From Rhodosorus marinus (taxonomy: Eukaryota; Rhodophyta; Stylonematophyceae; Stylonematales; Stylonemataceae): a stretch of 64,000 bases of DNA. The stretch spans positions 558,001-622,000 of the forward strand of contig JAMWBK010000012.1 in NCBI GenBank assembly GCA_029953675.1. The letters are read 5' to 3'. The notes under the pieces are model-generated. The model worked only from the letters and a program-made list of their open reading frames with translations, was not told the origin of the DNA and searched no databases. Made by a program: the position numbers and the translations under genes. Positions 1 to 10,075 of this stretch are shown here, piece after piece (position 1 is the first letter of the stretch; every line of letters starts with the position of its first letter).

Positions 1-302
1 GGAAGAGTGTAATGTGATCAAACCCACCAATGCTAACCCGCTTTTACGTCTGTTTCTTTTTTGAAACCTGCTCTCCTGATTTCAGGGTTTTGGAACACGA
101 AACAGTTTTGCCTTTGATAATTACTTCCTTTTCCGGCCAATCACTTCCTCCCGTACTCTATTGTGCCCTCTAACAGTCCAGAGAGAGACAAATAGCTCGC
201 GGTTGGATTTCGTCTCCGCAGCTGAACCGTGGTTAGCCGACAAGTTCTCTAAGAGGTTTTGTGAGTTTCAGAGAGTTTTCATCATCTCCATCAACTCGAA
301 GG

Positions 303-312
303 CTATATAAAC
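303..312 (+). promoter_or_regulatory. TATA box of the Cys/Tyr-rich secreted protein gene
   Basis: A CTATATAAAC box lies 110 bp before the ATG at 413. The other host genes in the window show the same arrangement (TATA-like box 110-140 bp before ATG), which supports it as a core promoter. The transcription start was not determined. Confidence 0.6.
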
Positions 313-412
313 CACCTCGCTGTGGCGGTAATTGGATGTTGAGCTGAAGTCCCAAGGCAGAGAACCCATTGAGAGGAGCAGGGCCAAAGTTTGAAAGTTG
401 AGAGGTTTCACC

Positions 413-1102
413 ATGAAGACGATTGCGATCATTGCGATGTTGGCGGTTCTGGGCATGGCGGTTGCCCAGAATGAGAGCATGGAGGAGAACGTGACGGCGC
501 GTTTGATCAATCCCCCGCCGATTGAGAAGCACTACTGCTCGTACTACGCTGACAAGTACGATGTCGTCAAGCTGTGGGGCCTCGACAAGAAGTGCTACAT
601 TATCTACGACAGTGGAAAGTACGCCAAGCTCGGTTATGTGTGTGTCTCCATCGTGACCTACCACGGCAAGACCTGCATCGCGTTCAAATTCTACGCCGCC
701 AAGGGCTACAAGTTCACCGGACTCTACGCTGGTGCTAGCGTGGACTGCAGCATCCCGACGAAAAACCCGTACTACGTCAAGGCCAAACACTACTATCCTG
801 GAAAGACCCTCTACGTCTGCTTGGATACTTTCTACGCCTATGGCCCGACCGGATGCTGCAACTCCGATATCTGCCTTTACTTCAAGGTTACGGCGAAGAA
901 GTACATCTGCAAGTACTACTACGGAAGGCTCTCCAAGAAGATCGCAAACAGACTCAGCGGGGGACACCACAAGCATCACAAATGCTACTACGGGCACAAG
1001 ACCTATTGGGGCTTCCCGGCCTACGACGTTTGCCCGAAGTACAACTTCTACAGCGCCTGCTCCGCGCCGTTCAAGTGCTACAACGAACCCGTACCCTTGT
1101 AA
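413..1102 (+). CDS. Secreted Cys-, Tyr- and Lys-rich protein of unknown function
   Basis: The 229-residue product starts at the ATG in CACCATGAAG; an in-frame TTG at 398 is rejected as a start. Residues 1-18 form a signal peptide (MKTIAIIAMLAVLGMAVA). The mature part has 14 cysteines, one CC pair, dense Tyr/Lys clusters such as KYICKYYYGR, and a His-rich stretch (GGHHKHHK) near residues 185-192. There are no transmembrane segments after the signal. I do not recognise the family. An even cysteine count suggests disulfides, and the high Tyr and Lys content would suit an extracellular matrix or adhesive protein, but that is inference. A TATA box sits 110 bp upstream and no introns are apparent. 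It resembles the five-member Thr-Pro family only in being secreted and Cys-rich. Confidence 0.85.
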   Translation: MKTIAIIAMLAVLGMAVAQNESMEENVTARLINPPPIEKHYCSYYADKYDVVKLWGLDKKCYIIYDSGKYAKLGYVCVSIVTYHGKTCIAFKFYAAKGYKFTGLYAGASVDCSIPTKNPYYVKAKHYYPGKTLYVCLDTFYAYGPTGCCNSDICLYFKVTAKKYICKYYYGRLSKKIANRLSGGHHKHHKCYYGHKTYWGFPAYDVCPKYNFYSACSAPFKCYNEPVPL

Positions 1103-1656
1103 TTGTAGAGGCAACCTCTCTCTCCACACGGCGTCCCCCGAGACGGCAAATACACGTGGAGCTTGCGGTTCACGACTACCTAGAGGTGTGCGCATTAACA
1201 AGGAAAAGTTTTCTTGGCACTTTTACATTAAAAAAGTAAAACGAAATTCAAGAAACGTTCTGCCCATGCCAGACTTCCGGTACACGCGCATAGATCAGTT
1301 CAATGAAAACAGATTGTTCGAAGCCTTGTGGCGTCTGCCTCTGAATACAGCTTTCGTTCCAATAGCGTTTCTAACAACTGGACTCGCTAGGTCGCGTGGG
1401 TGCGAAAATCAATTGCTCATTGCTTCCAGCTCAGGATTCAGTCGTTATGCTGATCAAATAAAGCTGGCTAGAAACATAATTACAGACATCAAGCCACGGA
1501 CCAACCTAAACGGTAGCAAAAAGTCCACGCCCGTAACGGGCCATTTCGGAAAGGCCGGCTGTCCCAAACAGTGCGGTTGTCATCTCCGTCCGATGAAACA
1601 ACCGTCCGATTGCGTCCGATAAGTATCAGACGGTCTGATAAACGACCCGCGTTTGG
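1103..1656. other. Gene-free stretch
   Basis: No supported gene. Near 1595-1650 the word GTCCGAT is repeated three times in about 35 bp and followed by CAGACGGTCTG, a short palindromic cluster of unknown meaning. The longer frame over 732-1622 is a shadow of the upstream gene that runs on into spacer. Confidence 0.4.
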
Positions 1657-1838
1657 TCGACCTCTCGCTGGCTTCGGGCGCGAACGCCCTGACCGTCTTC
1701 AATCGTTGTTTACCCGCTTAAGTTTCCTGCTGTGGCGCATGAATGCCGCTTTGATGTTGGAGGCGCGAGTACTTCGCCGCGCTTAGTCATTTTTTCCCCT
1801 CGGGGTTTTTTTTTCAGCCTCCGATTAAACCATTCGTT
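1657..1838 (+). mobile_element. LINE-A, 5'-truncated copy (last ~110 bp of ORF2 plus 3' UTR)
   Basis: From about 1663 the sequence matches the 3' end of the full LINE-A at 27787-32370: the last residues of ORF2 (DRLQSLFTRLSFLLWRMNAA), the stop, the T-run/CCCCTCGGGG/T-run block and the terminal GATTAAACCATTCGTTCG. Eight bases of ORF2 are missing near 1680. CGTTTGG occurs at 1650-1656 and 1839-1845 and may be the target duplication, although its first bases overlap the element end. Confidence 0.85.
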
Positions 1839-1944
1839 CGTTTGGAAAAGATAAATTTCATTCACTGAGGACTTCCGCTCCGATATATAAACATATATCG
1901 GTTTATAGGACCTGAATAGAAAATATTCATCACCTAGTACCTCC

Positions 1945-2156
1945 GGTCATTGAGTGCTTTGGGTTTACGGATTCCGTTGGTTCCTGCTGGCCTCGGGATT
2001 TGTTCCACGCACACCTTGACCGTCTCTCCACGTTATTTCTAGCTGTGGCGTATGAACGCTGCTTTGATGTTGGAGGCGTGCGATCTTCGCCGCGCATAGT
2101 CTTCCTCTTCCCCTCGGGGTTTTTTCTTTCAGTCTCCGACTAAACAAGTTCATTCA
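1945..2156 (+). mobile_element. LINE-A relative, diverged 3' fragment
   Basis: This matches the ORF2 C-terminus and 3' UTR of LINE-A with many substitutions: CATTGAGTGCTTTGGG at the start, GTTGGAGGCG near the end, then CCCCTCGGGG, a T-run, and GACTAAACAAGTTCATTC in place of GATTAAACCATTCGTTCG. It is older than the neighbouring copies, and the same CAAATTC/CAAGTTC-type ending recurs at 20612 and 21720, so it may define a subfamily. Confidence 0.8.
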
Positions 2157-2533
2157 ATGGGAAAGAAACAGAAACCTTCGTCAAATAAATGGCCCGATCA
2201 CAACCGATTGCCATCCGACGTTCTCGAACTGTTCTGGAAATGCGCGCATCATCTAGTCCAAGCCCCCGCCAACGCAACCAATGCTATGACAGCCTGTCGG
2301 TGTCCAAAAATTACAATTCATTACATGATCGCGAGAGTTAGTCATCGAAAAGAATTAATCATAATTCATGATCTGAGAAAGAGCTCTCATGCTAGGGTTG
2401 TGTCAAGTGGGTAGGGGTTTTGGCCAGTGGGTCGGGTTTTCGCTGGTTACCCCTCTAAATCCCCCTGTTTTCACGGGTTTAAACAATTCTAACTCGTAAA
2501 CAGGGAAAAACTCGACCCTCTTTGCACAACCCT
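2157..2533. other. Gene-free stretch
   Basis: An 85-codon frame crosses this interval, but it has no recognisable domain, signal or promoter. I see nothing else. Confidence 0.3.
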
Positions 2534-2542
2534 ACTCATACC

Positions 2543-3409
2543 GCTGCATATGGCCGACTCCTCGCGCAGATGGTCTCATCTTCTCGCGCTCGCGCCCGCC
2601 TACGTAGTCTTGGAGGGGTTATTAGCTCTCAGTGGCTCATGACCGTACCAGCCTTTCCGCCACTCACACTGTCGGATTTCGAAGTGCGTACTTCACTGCG
2701 CTTATACCTCGGCTTACATCAGCCCCCTTGGCCGTACGAGATGGGTTCGTCGTGCCCTCTCTGCTCTCAGACTGAAGACAACGCAGATTTTGGCGCCCAC
2801 CTGCTCGCTAGTTGCCCGGCGGTGAAAGGTGCTCGAACCCGCCGCCACACACGGATCTTGAACCTGTTATACCGGGAACTTCGGCCTATAGTCCGGCAAG
2901 CCGGTCTGGAAATCGAACGTGAGAAACCTTTACCCGTCGCGGACTTTCAAAATGATGAACGCCGTGTAGCCGATCTGGTGATCACCTGTGACGACAGCCG
3001 CCGTACCACATACGTTGATCTTGCTGTTCCTAACCCTCAAGCTAGTCGTTATCTCCCGGCTGCGGGGGAGCGCCGTGGATCTGCCGCCGCCAGCATGAGA
3101 CGCCGCAAAGAGATCAAATACGCGGGGGCTTTGTCTTCCCCTGGTGTTCGTGCTTCGGCACTAGCACATCGCTTGGTACCCCTGATCATTGAGTGCTTTG
3201 GGTTCATGGACTCTGTTGGTTCTCGCTGGCTTCGGGAGTTGTTCCGCGAACGCCCTGACCGTCTTCAATCGTTGTTTACCCGCTTAAGTTTCCTGCTGTG
3301 GCGCATGAATGCCGCTTTGATGTTGGAGGCGCGAGTACTTCGCCGCGCTTAGTCTTTTTTTCCCCTCGGGGTTTTTTTTTCAGCCTCCGATTAAACCATT
3401 CATTCATTC
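2543..3409 (+). mobile_element. LINE-A, recent 5'-truncated copy with 9-bp target duplication
   Basis: The copy begins inside ORF2 at GCTGCATATGG and is nearly identical to the full element from position 31508 to its 3' end; I saw only a few substitutions and T-run length changes. It keeps an open frame covering the CCHC knuckle and the endonuclease region to the natural stop at 3350-3352. ACTCATACC flanks it exactly (2534-2542 and 3410-3418). It lacks the reverse transcriptase, so it cannot move by itself. The near identity indicates recent activity of the family. Confidence 0.95.
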
Positions 3410-3418
3410 ACTCATACC

Positions 3419-5344
3419 AAGAAATAATCAGGATTCAATGGTTGGCCCGGAGATGATTGATGATTAGACTAACGTTGATTGAAATATTAGCCGATTTATT
3501 GGGCCTGTTTATCGGAGAAACGATCAAACCTGTGTTTTTGGAAGAATTAAAATCATATACACTATAATTTTATGGTCGTTATATGGGGTGCCGTGCGCCA
3601 ACAGTGCTCCCAGTAGGTAATTGGGATTTATTTTCCGGTATTTCCTGTAAATCGAAAATGATATGGATTTCGAGGGTTCTTGGGGTAAGCAACTGGTAAT
3701 AATATCGGTAAAATTGGGGATTATTTTTTTTGCCAAAATCGGCTCTAACGAACCCAAACGCCAGGGAAAATGAAAAAAAGTACCGCCAATTACCGACCTC
3801 CAAAATGGAGCGAAAAAAATCAAAGTTTTCTTCAAAACCCCGAACGGTTGTCGAAATTCAGGTACTATGAACACCCTGAGTACAACGTCAAGACGGAATA
3901 CACTGCGCCATACATCAAAGGATCGAACGGTCGCAGATCAATCTAGATTAATCATAGAATTTACGGGGTGCTTTGTTTAATCGGGAGTCTAACGTCTACC
4001 GTATATCTTAGACGTCGAGTAGCAAGGATATATATGTACTGTGTAGGTTGCTTGGGCAATGGGCATGAATTTGGAGAGGAGTAAGTGAGAAGCAAGACCA
4101 GACCAAAGCAAGTGAGCATTCAATGTGCGAATCTTAACGCCTGAGGATGTGTGTGCACGTGCGAGATCGGAGTCAATCTCCCCTGAAGCCCGTACTACTC
4201 ATTTAGTTGTACGAATGTTGTAAAACGCGGTGACTTGATCCGACCTTTGTTTCACACTAAGTTATAAGAAATACAATCTAAGTGTACAAGAGCTTTTGGA
4301 GTCCTTCAGGCGACATCTGATGAAACTTCGAGTTCCGCCGGATAAAGAGGGTGCTATACTTCCATATGCACAACCTTGTTTGTCGAGTAATACGGTTGTT
4401 TCTCCTTCTTCAGTCGACTGAGGAAAACGTTCGTAGGGGGGGAATGGCTGGGAGGGAGGAGGGTTGGGGGTTCAGCCTTTCTCTTCCCCTCCTTTAGCCA
4501 GACCAGCTCATCACCCAGATGACGAACTATCTGCAAACATTCATATGTTCGTGATTCCACTAGTCCATATCAGGCACTTGTTCTTCGGGTCATGTCTGCG
4601 TCTGTCATGTCTGCGTCTGTAGTAAACAATCCGGCTACACGAGCCCGTGCAAACTTCCGTTGCAAGTCATCGTCATTGGGACGGTAACAAAACTCTCATT
4701 TTCTTGTCCAAGTACTATGTCCTTTGGTTCATGTTCTCTGCCTACACAGTCTTTGCCTTCCTCCTCTATGCGTCTTTGCAGTCTTCCTTCGCCAGCGTAG
4801 GCGCTTCTGCCTCCGGTTAGCTATCATTATGATGCTCAACTGCTCTCCACAAAACCTCCACATCCCCTTCTACGCTTCGGTACAAGCAGCCAGACGAGGT
4901 CCGCCTTTGCCAGGGACTTCCACAAACCATAAAACTTCTCTATAATCCAGCTCATCGTCATCTTCTCAGTTCACGCAGCTCTCAGACGGTGAGCTGGGCT
5001 CATAACCTGTTGGACCTGCAAGTTCTTACAGAGCTATAGAGACCTTTGGTGCGCATACACAGTTCCCTTTACTCAAGAACCCTCTGATCATAGAGTGGCT
5101 ACATATTACATACACTACCTTGGTGCTAGATATAGGAGAAGCTCGTTCTGGAATCCAACGGAATCACATTCGCCAGGAACGTATGCGTTGTCAGAACGGA
5201 CAATCAGACACGTTCCCGCGTATTGGTCGGGGAATGACTGATAGCTCACCAAACTGTCCCATTGGCGCAGGTTTTAGTAGGATAGCTTCAAGCGCCATAT
5301 ACGCGTTGTAAGACAAATTAGGTGGTGTGTTAATTCTACAACTT
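3419..5344. other. Gene-poor spacer with one dispersed repeat
   Basis: About 3900-4075 is a repeat of roughly 170 bp that matches 40603-40785 in the opposite orientation at about 80% by eye (shared words TTGCTACTCG, TCTAAGATATA, CCGTTCGATCC). A 15-bp unit, GTCATGTCTGCGTCT, is repeated in tandem near 4590-4621. No other gene or RNA is supported. Confidence 0.5.
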
Positions 5345-6160
5345 TCAGCAAGGGCTTCTTGTCGACGAGTAAGGAGCAATGCATTTGGGTGGTGGCCTGC
5401 TCTTTGTTTCAGATTTGTTGACATAGCACTGATCGCAAGTTAAACCGCTGCTTGCTGGCTGGCACGACTCTCCGCACTTGTTCCCGAAAGTTACAACCGC
5501 TTTTTCGGGATGTGCAAGGCACAGTGTGTTACCCCAGCCGCAGGTTGTTACTCCCGTTACTGGGTTCATAGCGCACGACGGAGAGCCGGTACTTGCGCAA
5601 TCACTCGTCACCGTCATCTTGATGCCGAAGTAATCCCGCTCGTTGACAATGCATCCGCCCCTCTTAGTTTTACACTGGTACAGTTTCGGCCGCTGATTGT
5701 TTGGTATGGCGCAAATCACGTTCACCTTTGCCACAAAGCTTGCAAGTTTGCAATCACCAGAAGTAGCAATCTCCATGAACTTGTTCTTCAAGGCTCTGTT
5801 CATGACCGTTGGTATACCTTCGTCATACCACTCCTGCGGACACTCGCAGAGATCGCATTCCAAAACATTGTCCGAGTCCAGGTTGCATGTAACCTTTCGA
5901 AAGTGGAGCCTATTCTTCAGCAAGTTCGGTTGGCCCGGGCAAGAACCTCCGCATTGCTTTCCTTCGCTAGCAAGGCATGCCACCACTTGGCAGTTGCTGT
6001 CACAGCATGAATTGCATTCATCGGAATCGCAATAAATCGGGGTCGGAGTAGGAGTTGGCGTTGTGAGTTGTTCCTGTAGAGACTCTGGCGTTTGCAATGT
6101 GACAGCTACCGTTGCGCCCACCAATCCAAGCATCACAAAGACCAATCCTTGTATCCTCAT
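5345..6160 (-). CDS. Secreted Cys-rich protein with Thr-Pro linker, family member 1
   Basis: The 271-residue product uses the ATG in ACAACGATGAGG, homologous to the start context of the four paralogues; an upstream in-frame GTG is rejected. Domains: signal peptide 1-20 (MRIQGLVFVMLGLVGATVAV), a short Thr-Pro linker near 34-41, then a Cys-rich region opening with CDSDECNSCCDSNC. Family-wide landmarks are present: QCGGSCPGQPNL, ECDLCECPQEWYDEGIP, CIVNERDYFGIKMT, AVVTFGNKCG and the closing PPPKCIAP. I do not recognise the family. The role is inferred as cell-surface or wall protein. It is the shortest member because of a shorter linker, and it is the only member on the minus strand. Confidence 0.9.
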   Translation of the reverse strand: MRIQGLVFVMLGLVGATVAVTLQTPESLQEQLTTPTPTPTPIYCDSDECNSCCDSNCQVVACLASEGKQCGGSCPGQPNLLKNRLHFRKVTCNLDSDNVLECDLCECPQEWYDEGIPTVMNRALKNKFMEIATSGDCKLASFVAKVNVICAIPNNQRPKLYQCKTKRGGCIVNERDYFGIKMTVTSDCASTGSPSCAMNPVTGVTTCGWGNTLCLAHPEKAVVTFGNKCGESCQPASSGLTCDQCYVNKSETKSRPPPKCIAPYSSTRSPC

Positions 6161-6206
6161 CGTTGTCACTTTTCAGTTGTCTTCTCTGCTATGTCAATCT
6201 CGTTCT

Positions 6207-6291
6207 CTTGTCAGACAATGTCTAGCTGAGTGATCTAGTCAACCCCGGACTAACTTGAAGCACCTCATCTCAATTCCTACTCTTATAGGCG
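6207..6291 (-). promoter_or_regulatory. Conserved core promoter of Cys-rich family member 1
   Basis: On the minus strand a GCCTATAAGAGTAGGA box is followed by GAGATGAGGTGCTTCAAG, a TCACTC word and a short 5' leader. The same order occurs before the other four paralogues. TATA lies about 129 bp before the ATG, against 127-133 bp in the others. Confidence 0.75.
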
Positions 6292-7041
6292 TGCCCCGGC
6301 GGCTAGCAACTAGCTGTGGGCGGCTTCAAGCAGGTAGGCCTGCCTGCAAAACACGACACACGCTGCAGTATCATAAAAGCTCTTTCTGCGAATAAAACGC
6401 AATCGTTCATCATCAGCTACCGCGGTGAACAGTTATCAAAAATCGCCATGATCACTTAACCGCATCAATTGATAAGCTCTTGAGCAGCTACTGTCAGAAA
6501 GGATTCCCTACCTGCTGAAATGCGCCGCGCCAGAGACCATATACCAAATAAAACCACAATCATTAAAGGACGCAATCAGACCTTTTTCTTATCGGGCGGA
6601 GATGACCACTGTGGAAATTTCCAATATCTGCTATCGAAATTCCGTATTTGAGTGAGGGTGGCTTCCGGTTTAGATTCCATTACAGTCAGGTTGACATCTA
6701 AAAAAAACTAGCCCTTCGGGTTTGGTTCTAAATATAGTATTTACCTCGCATATCTTATACAACGTAAGGTTTATGGTCAGTGGAAGGCGATTCCGGTGCG
6801 GACTGGTCATAGAAGAGTCCGGCCAATAGACAGGGGTGGAGAACATGTTTTCGTTTCTTGGGGTGGCAGTAACCGACAATTCCACGTCCAGGGTGCGCGG
6901 AAGGTTTCCTATTCTTCGGAGCGCAGAGAAATCCCAATTATTCCGCCTGACTCCAAGTGCGGCGGGTCTACCATTCCCAAACCACCACTCCTAACCCCAC
7001 CAGCTAGTAAAACCAACAACCCCTATAGTTGGTTGTCTCCC
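6292..7041. other. Gene-free stretch with half of a direct repeat
   Basis: About 6878-6934 (GACAATTCCACGT ... GAGCGCAGAGAAAT) is repeated at about 7167-7230, roughly 290 bp downstream, with a few differences. No gene is supported. Confidence 0.45.
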
Positions 7042-7083
7042 CAGTTCCTAGTTCCTTAAACCATTCATTCAGTTCCTAGTTCC
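7042..7083 (+). mobile_element. LINE-A nano-insertion (14 bp) with 14-bp target duplication
   Basis: CAGTTCCTAGTTCC is present twice (7042-7055 and 7070-7083) around TTAAACCATTCATT, the extreme 3' end of LINE-A. The target is the 3' UTR of an older LINE-B remnant: CTAGTTCCTTTTCACGCCCTG follows directly. Confidence 0.85.
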
Positions 7084-7130
7084 TTTTCACGCCCTGCGTG
7101 GCGCTGAGTGGATGGATTTACTAGCCTGAG
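7071..7130 (+). mobile_element. LINE-B 3'-end remnant
   Basis: CCTAGTTCCTTTTCACGCC followed by GCGTGGCGCTGAG resembles the LINE-B 3' UTR and its hairpin (GCGTAGCGC core). It is short and diverged, and is the host of the LINE-A nano-insertion just upstream. Confidence 0.6.
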
Positions 7131-8330
7131 TGGGGAACACTATTTTGATGGGTCAGGAGTAAAAGGACAATTCCACGTGCAGGATCGTCGCGGAGAGTTT
7201 CTTTCTCTTCTGAGCGCAGAGAAATATTAGTATTTCCTTCCCTCTTTATTTTTTCAGTAAGAGAACTAAGTATTGGAATATCAACCTGAGGGGGAAAGTC
7301 TCCAGCCTCCCCATGGTGACCTGGTTCGTCCCGTACAAGGACAAACTAATAATTTTAAAAAACAGATATTGAACATACAAAGAGAGTTTGGATGGACACG
7401 TATCTTCAACAGCAAAACTGCGAATGATAACTGTTATCAAAACTCTCACCTGGTGCGGCAACGCGTATATTTGGTAGCAACCATGAGACTCAGCACTTAA
7501 ATACATTGATTCAATAAACGGGGTTGATAGACCTATCATTCATTCAAATCAGGCTAAGGTGGAAGGATCACGTAACCCGAGGAATAGGGCGAAGGGTGAA
7601 AAAAACGATCTGCTTACTCCAGATTAAGCTTTGTAAAGGACGGACCGCCAAATGGTCGCGTCTCCCATGGTTTAACGCGAAGAGAGGTGGTTTTACTTTA
7701 CGAAGCCAGGACGATTGTGCAACCGGAGGCATGGCGCGAATAGGGAAAACGGCTTTTAGTCGAAATAAAGTGTTGTAAAGGACTGACTGGTCAATGGTAG
7801 TATCCCTCATGGTTTGTCGGAAGAAACGAGTGCCACCATGCAGCTACGGCTTCTCCTGATGGAGATTTTGGCACAACGCTCGAGGGCGCAACCTATCAAA
7901 GGAGCTAATTTTAGAACTGGTCGGCTTGTGGGGGCATCTCCGCCGGTTTCATCTGTTCGAGAGTGAGAACATATTGGTGCAAAGATGAATCCGGGAGAGA
8001 TGCCACCACCAACCGCCCAGTCGCAGGCTTAGCTGCTTTGATAGATGACCATATAGAACATATGACCATCAAGAACATATGACCATCACGAGGGGCTGTA
8101 CTTCCGCGAGACTACCCGTTCCTTCTGGGGGGCAAAAATCACGGTACTAACACCGACCTGTCCTTGACAGCAACACTTGAGGAGGAGTTTTGTGACGCGA
8201 AAGCATTCCTCGCGCGGTGTTATGTTATGGCGAACGCGTAGCATAATTCAAGAACCCCCCATAACAAGCGATCAGTCAGTTCTTTCGCTTATTGGAACGA
8301 TCATCACTGTATATACGCAGACGACTCGCT
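7131..8330. other. Gene-free spacer with dispersed repeats
   Basis: The second half of the 57-bp direct repeat lies at about 7167-7230. About 7300-7500 (read on the minus strand) resembles repeats at 9905-9995 and 13440-13590 (shared: TACGCGTTGC, TTCGCAGTTT, GCTGTTGAA). About 7630-7690 and 7770-7825 are two copies of a short repeat (TTGTAAAGGAC ... CAATGGT ... CATGGTTT), with a third copy on the minus strand at about 10025-10075. I see no coding support. Confidence 0.45.
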
Positions 8331-8338
8331 AGTGCAAC

Positions 8339-8866
8339 GGGGCTTACGGTTGAGGTTGAGTCGGAACTGCCCAGATCCATCTCGGACTCTGCACCGCCCC
8401 GTTGTATATCCGATCTCCTCGTCTCCGACGCTCCTGCCAGACGCTCAACATATGTGGACCTTGCGATTACCTGCCCCGTGGCCAGCGCCCACCTCACCGC
8501 AGCCGCCCGCCGCCGGGGGGCCGCGGCTTCAGCCCTTCGAAGAGTTAAGGAACGACGGTATGCTGAGAGCATGGCCAGTCTGCCTTGCGCTGAGGGTCGC
8601 TCTCACCGGTTCCAGCCATTCATTGTGGAAAGCTTTGGTCACGTGGATAAGTCGGGTTTAGAGTGGTTGCGGAAATGTTTTGCTGAGCATCCTACTGAAT
8701 ATTTGGCGCTCTTGAGGCGTTTAAGTGTCTCCCTTTGGCGATATTCCAGCGACATGCATTCCGAGGCGCGCCATCGGCGCCTGGGGTTGCATGCTTCCCT
8801 CCCTAGTTATTAGTTCATCTTCACGCCTTGCGTAGCGGTTCAGGCTATGCTAGTAAAGTCCAGTCC
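8339..8866 (+). mobile_element. LINE-B1, 5'-truncated copy with 8-bp target duplication
   Basis: This contains the C-terminal endonuclease part of LINE-B ORF2 (VEVESELPRS, CISDLLVSDA, STYVDLAIT, the conserved tail FGHVDKSGLEWLRKCFAEHP) down to its stop near 8811, then the 3' UTR hairpin and the tail TAGTAAAGTCCAGTCC. AGTGCAAC flanks it (8331-8338 and 8867-8874). Confidence 0.9.
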
Positions 8867-8874
8867 AGTGCAAC

Positions 8875-10075
8875 CACATGCGCCACTGAGGGTCCCGCGG
8901 CTGCGCACGATACCAGGATATCTGCAATTGAGAAAAGAAATGGTACAGATTTCAACGATTTTATGGCCCCGTTGGTAAGCCAAATCAATCATTCCAACCG
9001 GCTCGTCCAGATTCTGAGGCCCCAAAGCGTGCCCAAATGTTTACCCAATGATTGCTGGGTCGGTTCGGTCGGGTTGCAGAGGGCGAGGAGCTCGTCTAGC
9101 GGGGCCTTGTGAAAAAGGTGTGTATGCGTGTGTTTGTCTATGGAAGGATAAGAAACTTTTGTAGAAATTGAACAGGTGACTGTGCTGCTGCTGACGCCGT
9201 AGCCTCATCAGAGGTGCACTTTCTCTAGGGTGCAGTTAAAATAATAAGATGTTGGAAGGAATTCGGCTTTAGGATCTCTACTGCTCATACTCCGTCTCGC
9301 ACGCAGCTCACAGATATCAACACTGAAGCACTCACTTCGTTGATTCCCAGGATACTCACAGGGAAAGCAAGAATATGGCCCAAACCACCAGAATATGTAC
9401 TTCATGAATACTAACAGAAAAGGTAAAAACGGAAACGGGCGATTCTTCACTATGACGGTCGTCTCATCTGGCAGTGGCACAACCATGGCGCTCTCTCGCA
9501 GCCAGTGAAACTGGGAAAATCCCGAAAAATGGGTTAAAGCCAGTCCTGCAGAGGGATCGCTCGAGTAAAAACATCACGGTGCCTCTACCTCCATTGATTT
9601 CTGATGTCTAATTCTAAGAGCGTCTTGACCACTACTCGGGTATTATTACTATCAGAGTATAGTGTGTTGACCAGGGCGCAGTAAAGAAGTGTACCTACCT
9701 CCCTCTAATCGGTCCCTAGGGGATTACTAAAGCTACTGAAATTGGTAATCGCTGTTCTGGCTTCTACAACAAGCTCCATGACTCTGAAAGAACCTCAAGT
9801 TTCAACTTTTTGTCTTCCCTCTAGCGCAATTCCTCACGTTCCATGATGCTCTTAGTAAAAAGACACCATCCCCTTTGTCTTCGCGTTCCTACCGCAAGAG
9901 TCTGAGGGTCGCGAAGCAAAGTACGCGTTGCTGAGTGCCTCGTGTACCTAGCAAGAGAGTTTTGATTTAACGATTGTATGTTGAATATGAGTGTCAGTCG
10001 AAGATCTTCTCTTAGTACCTGTCTTCGCGTTCAACCATGGGAGGTAGCTGCCATTGACCAGTGGGCCCTTTACAA
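8875..10075. other. Gene-free spacer
   Basis: No coding or RNA gene is supported. A dispersed repeat (AAAGTACGCGTTGCTGAGTG, about 9905-9995) matches 13440-13590 and, on the other strand, 7300-7500. About 10025-10075 is a minus-strand copy of the short repeat also seen at 7630 and 7770, and the LINE-B2 tail abuts it. Confidence 0.4.

Noticed and set aside
233-1201. 322-codon minus-strand frame opposite the first gene
   Set aside because: It is the antisense shadow of the Cys/Tyr-rich gene: no signal, domain or promoter, and the sense frame has a signal peptide and a good start context.
4625-4812. Hydrophobic frame ending in YYVLWFMFSAYTVFAFLLYA
   Set aside because: It looks like a membrane segment, but a stop lies about 20 codons upstream of it, there is no ATG in a fitting place, and no family pattern is visible. 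Probably chance.
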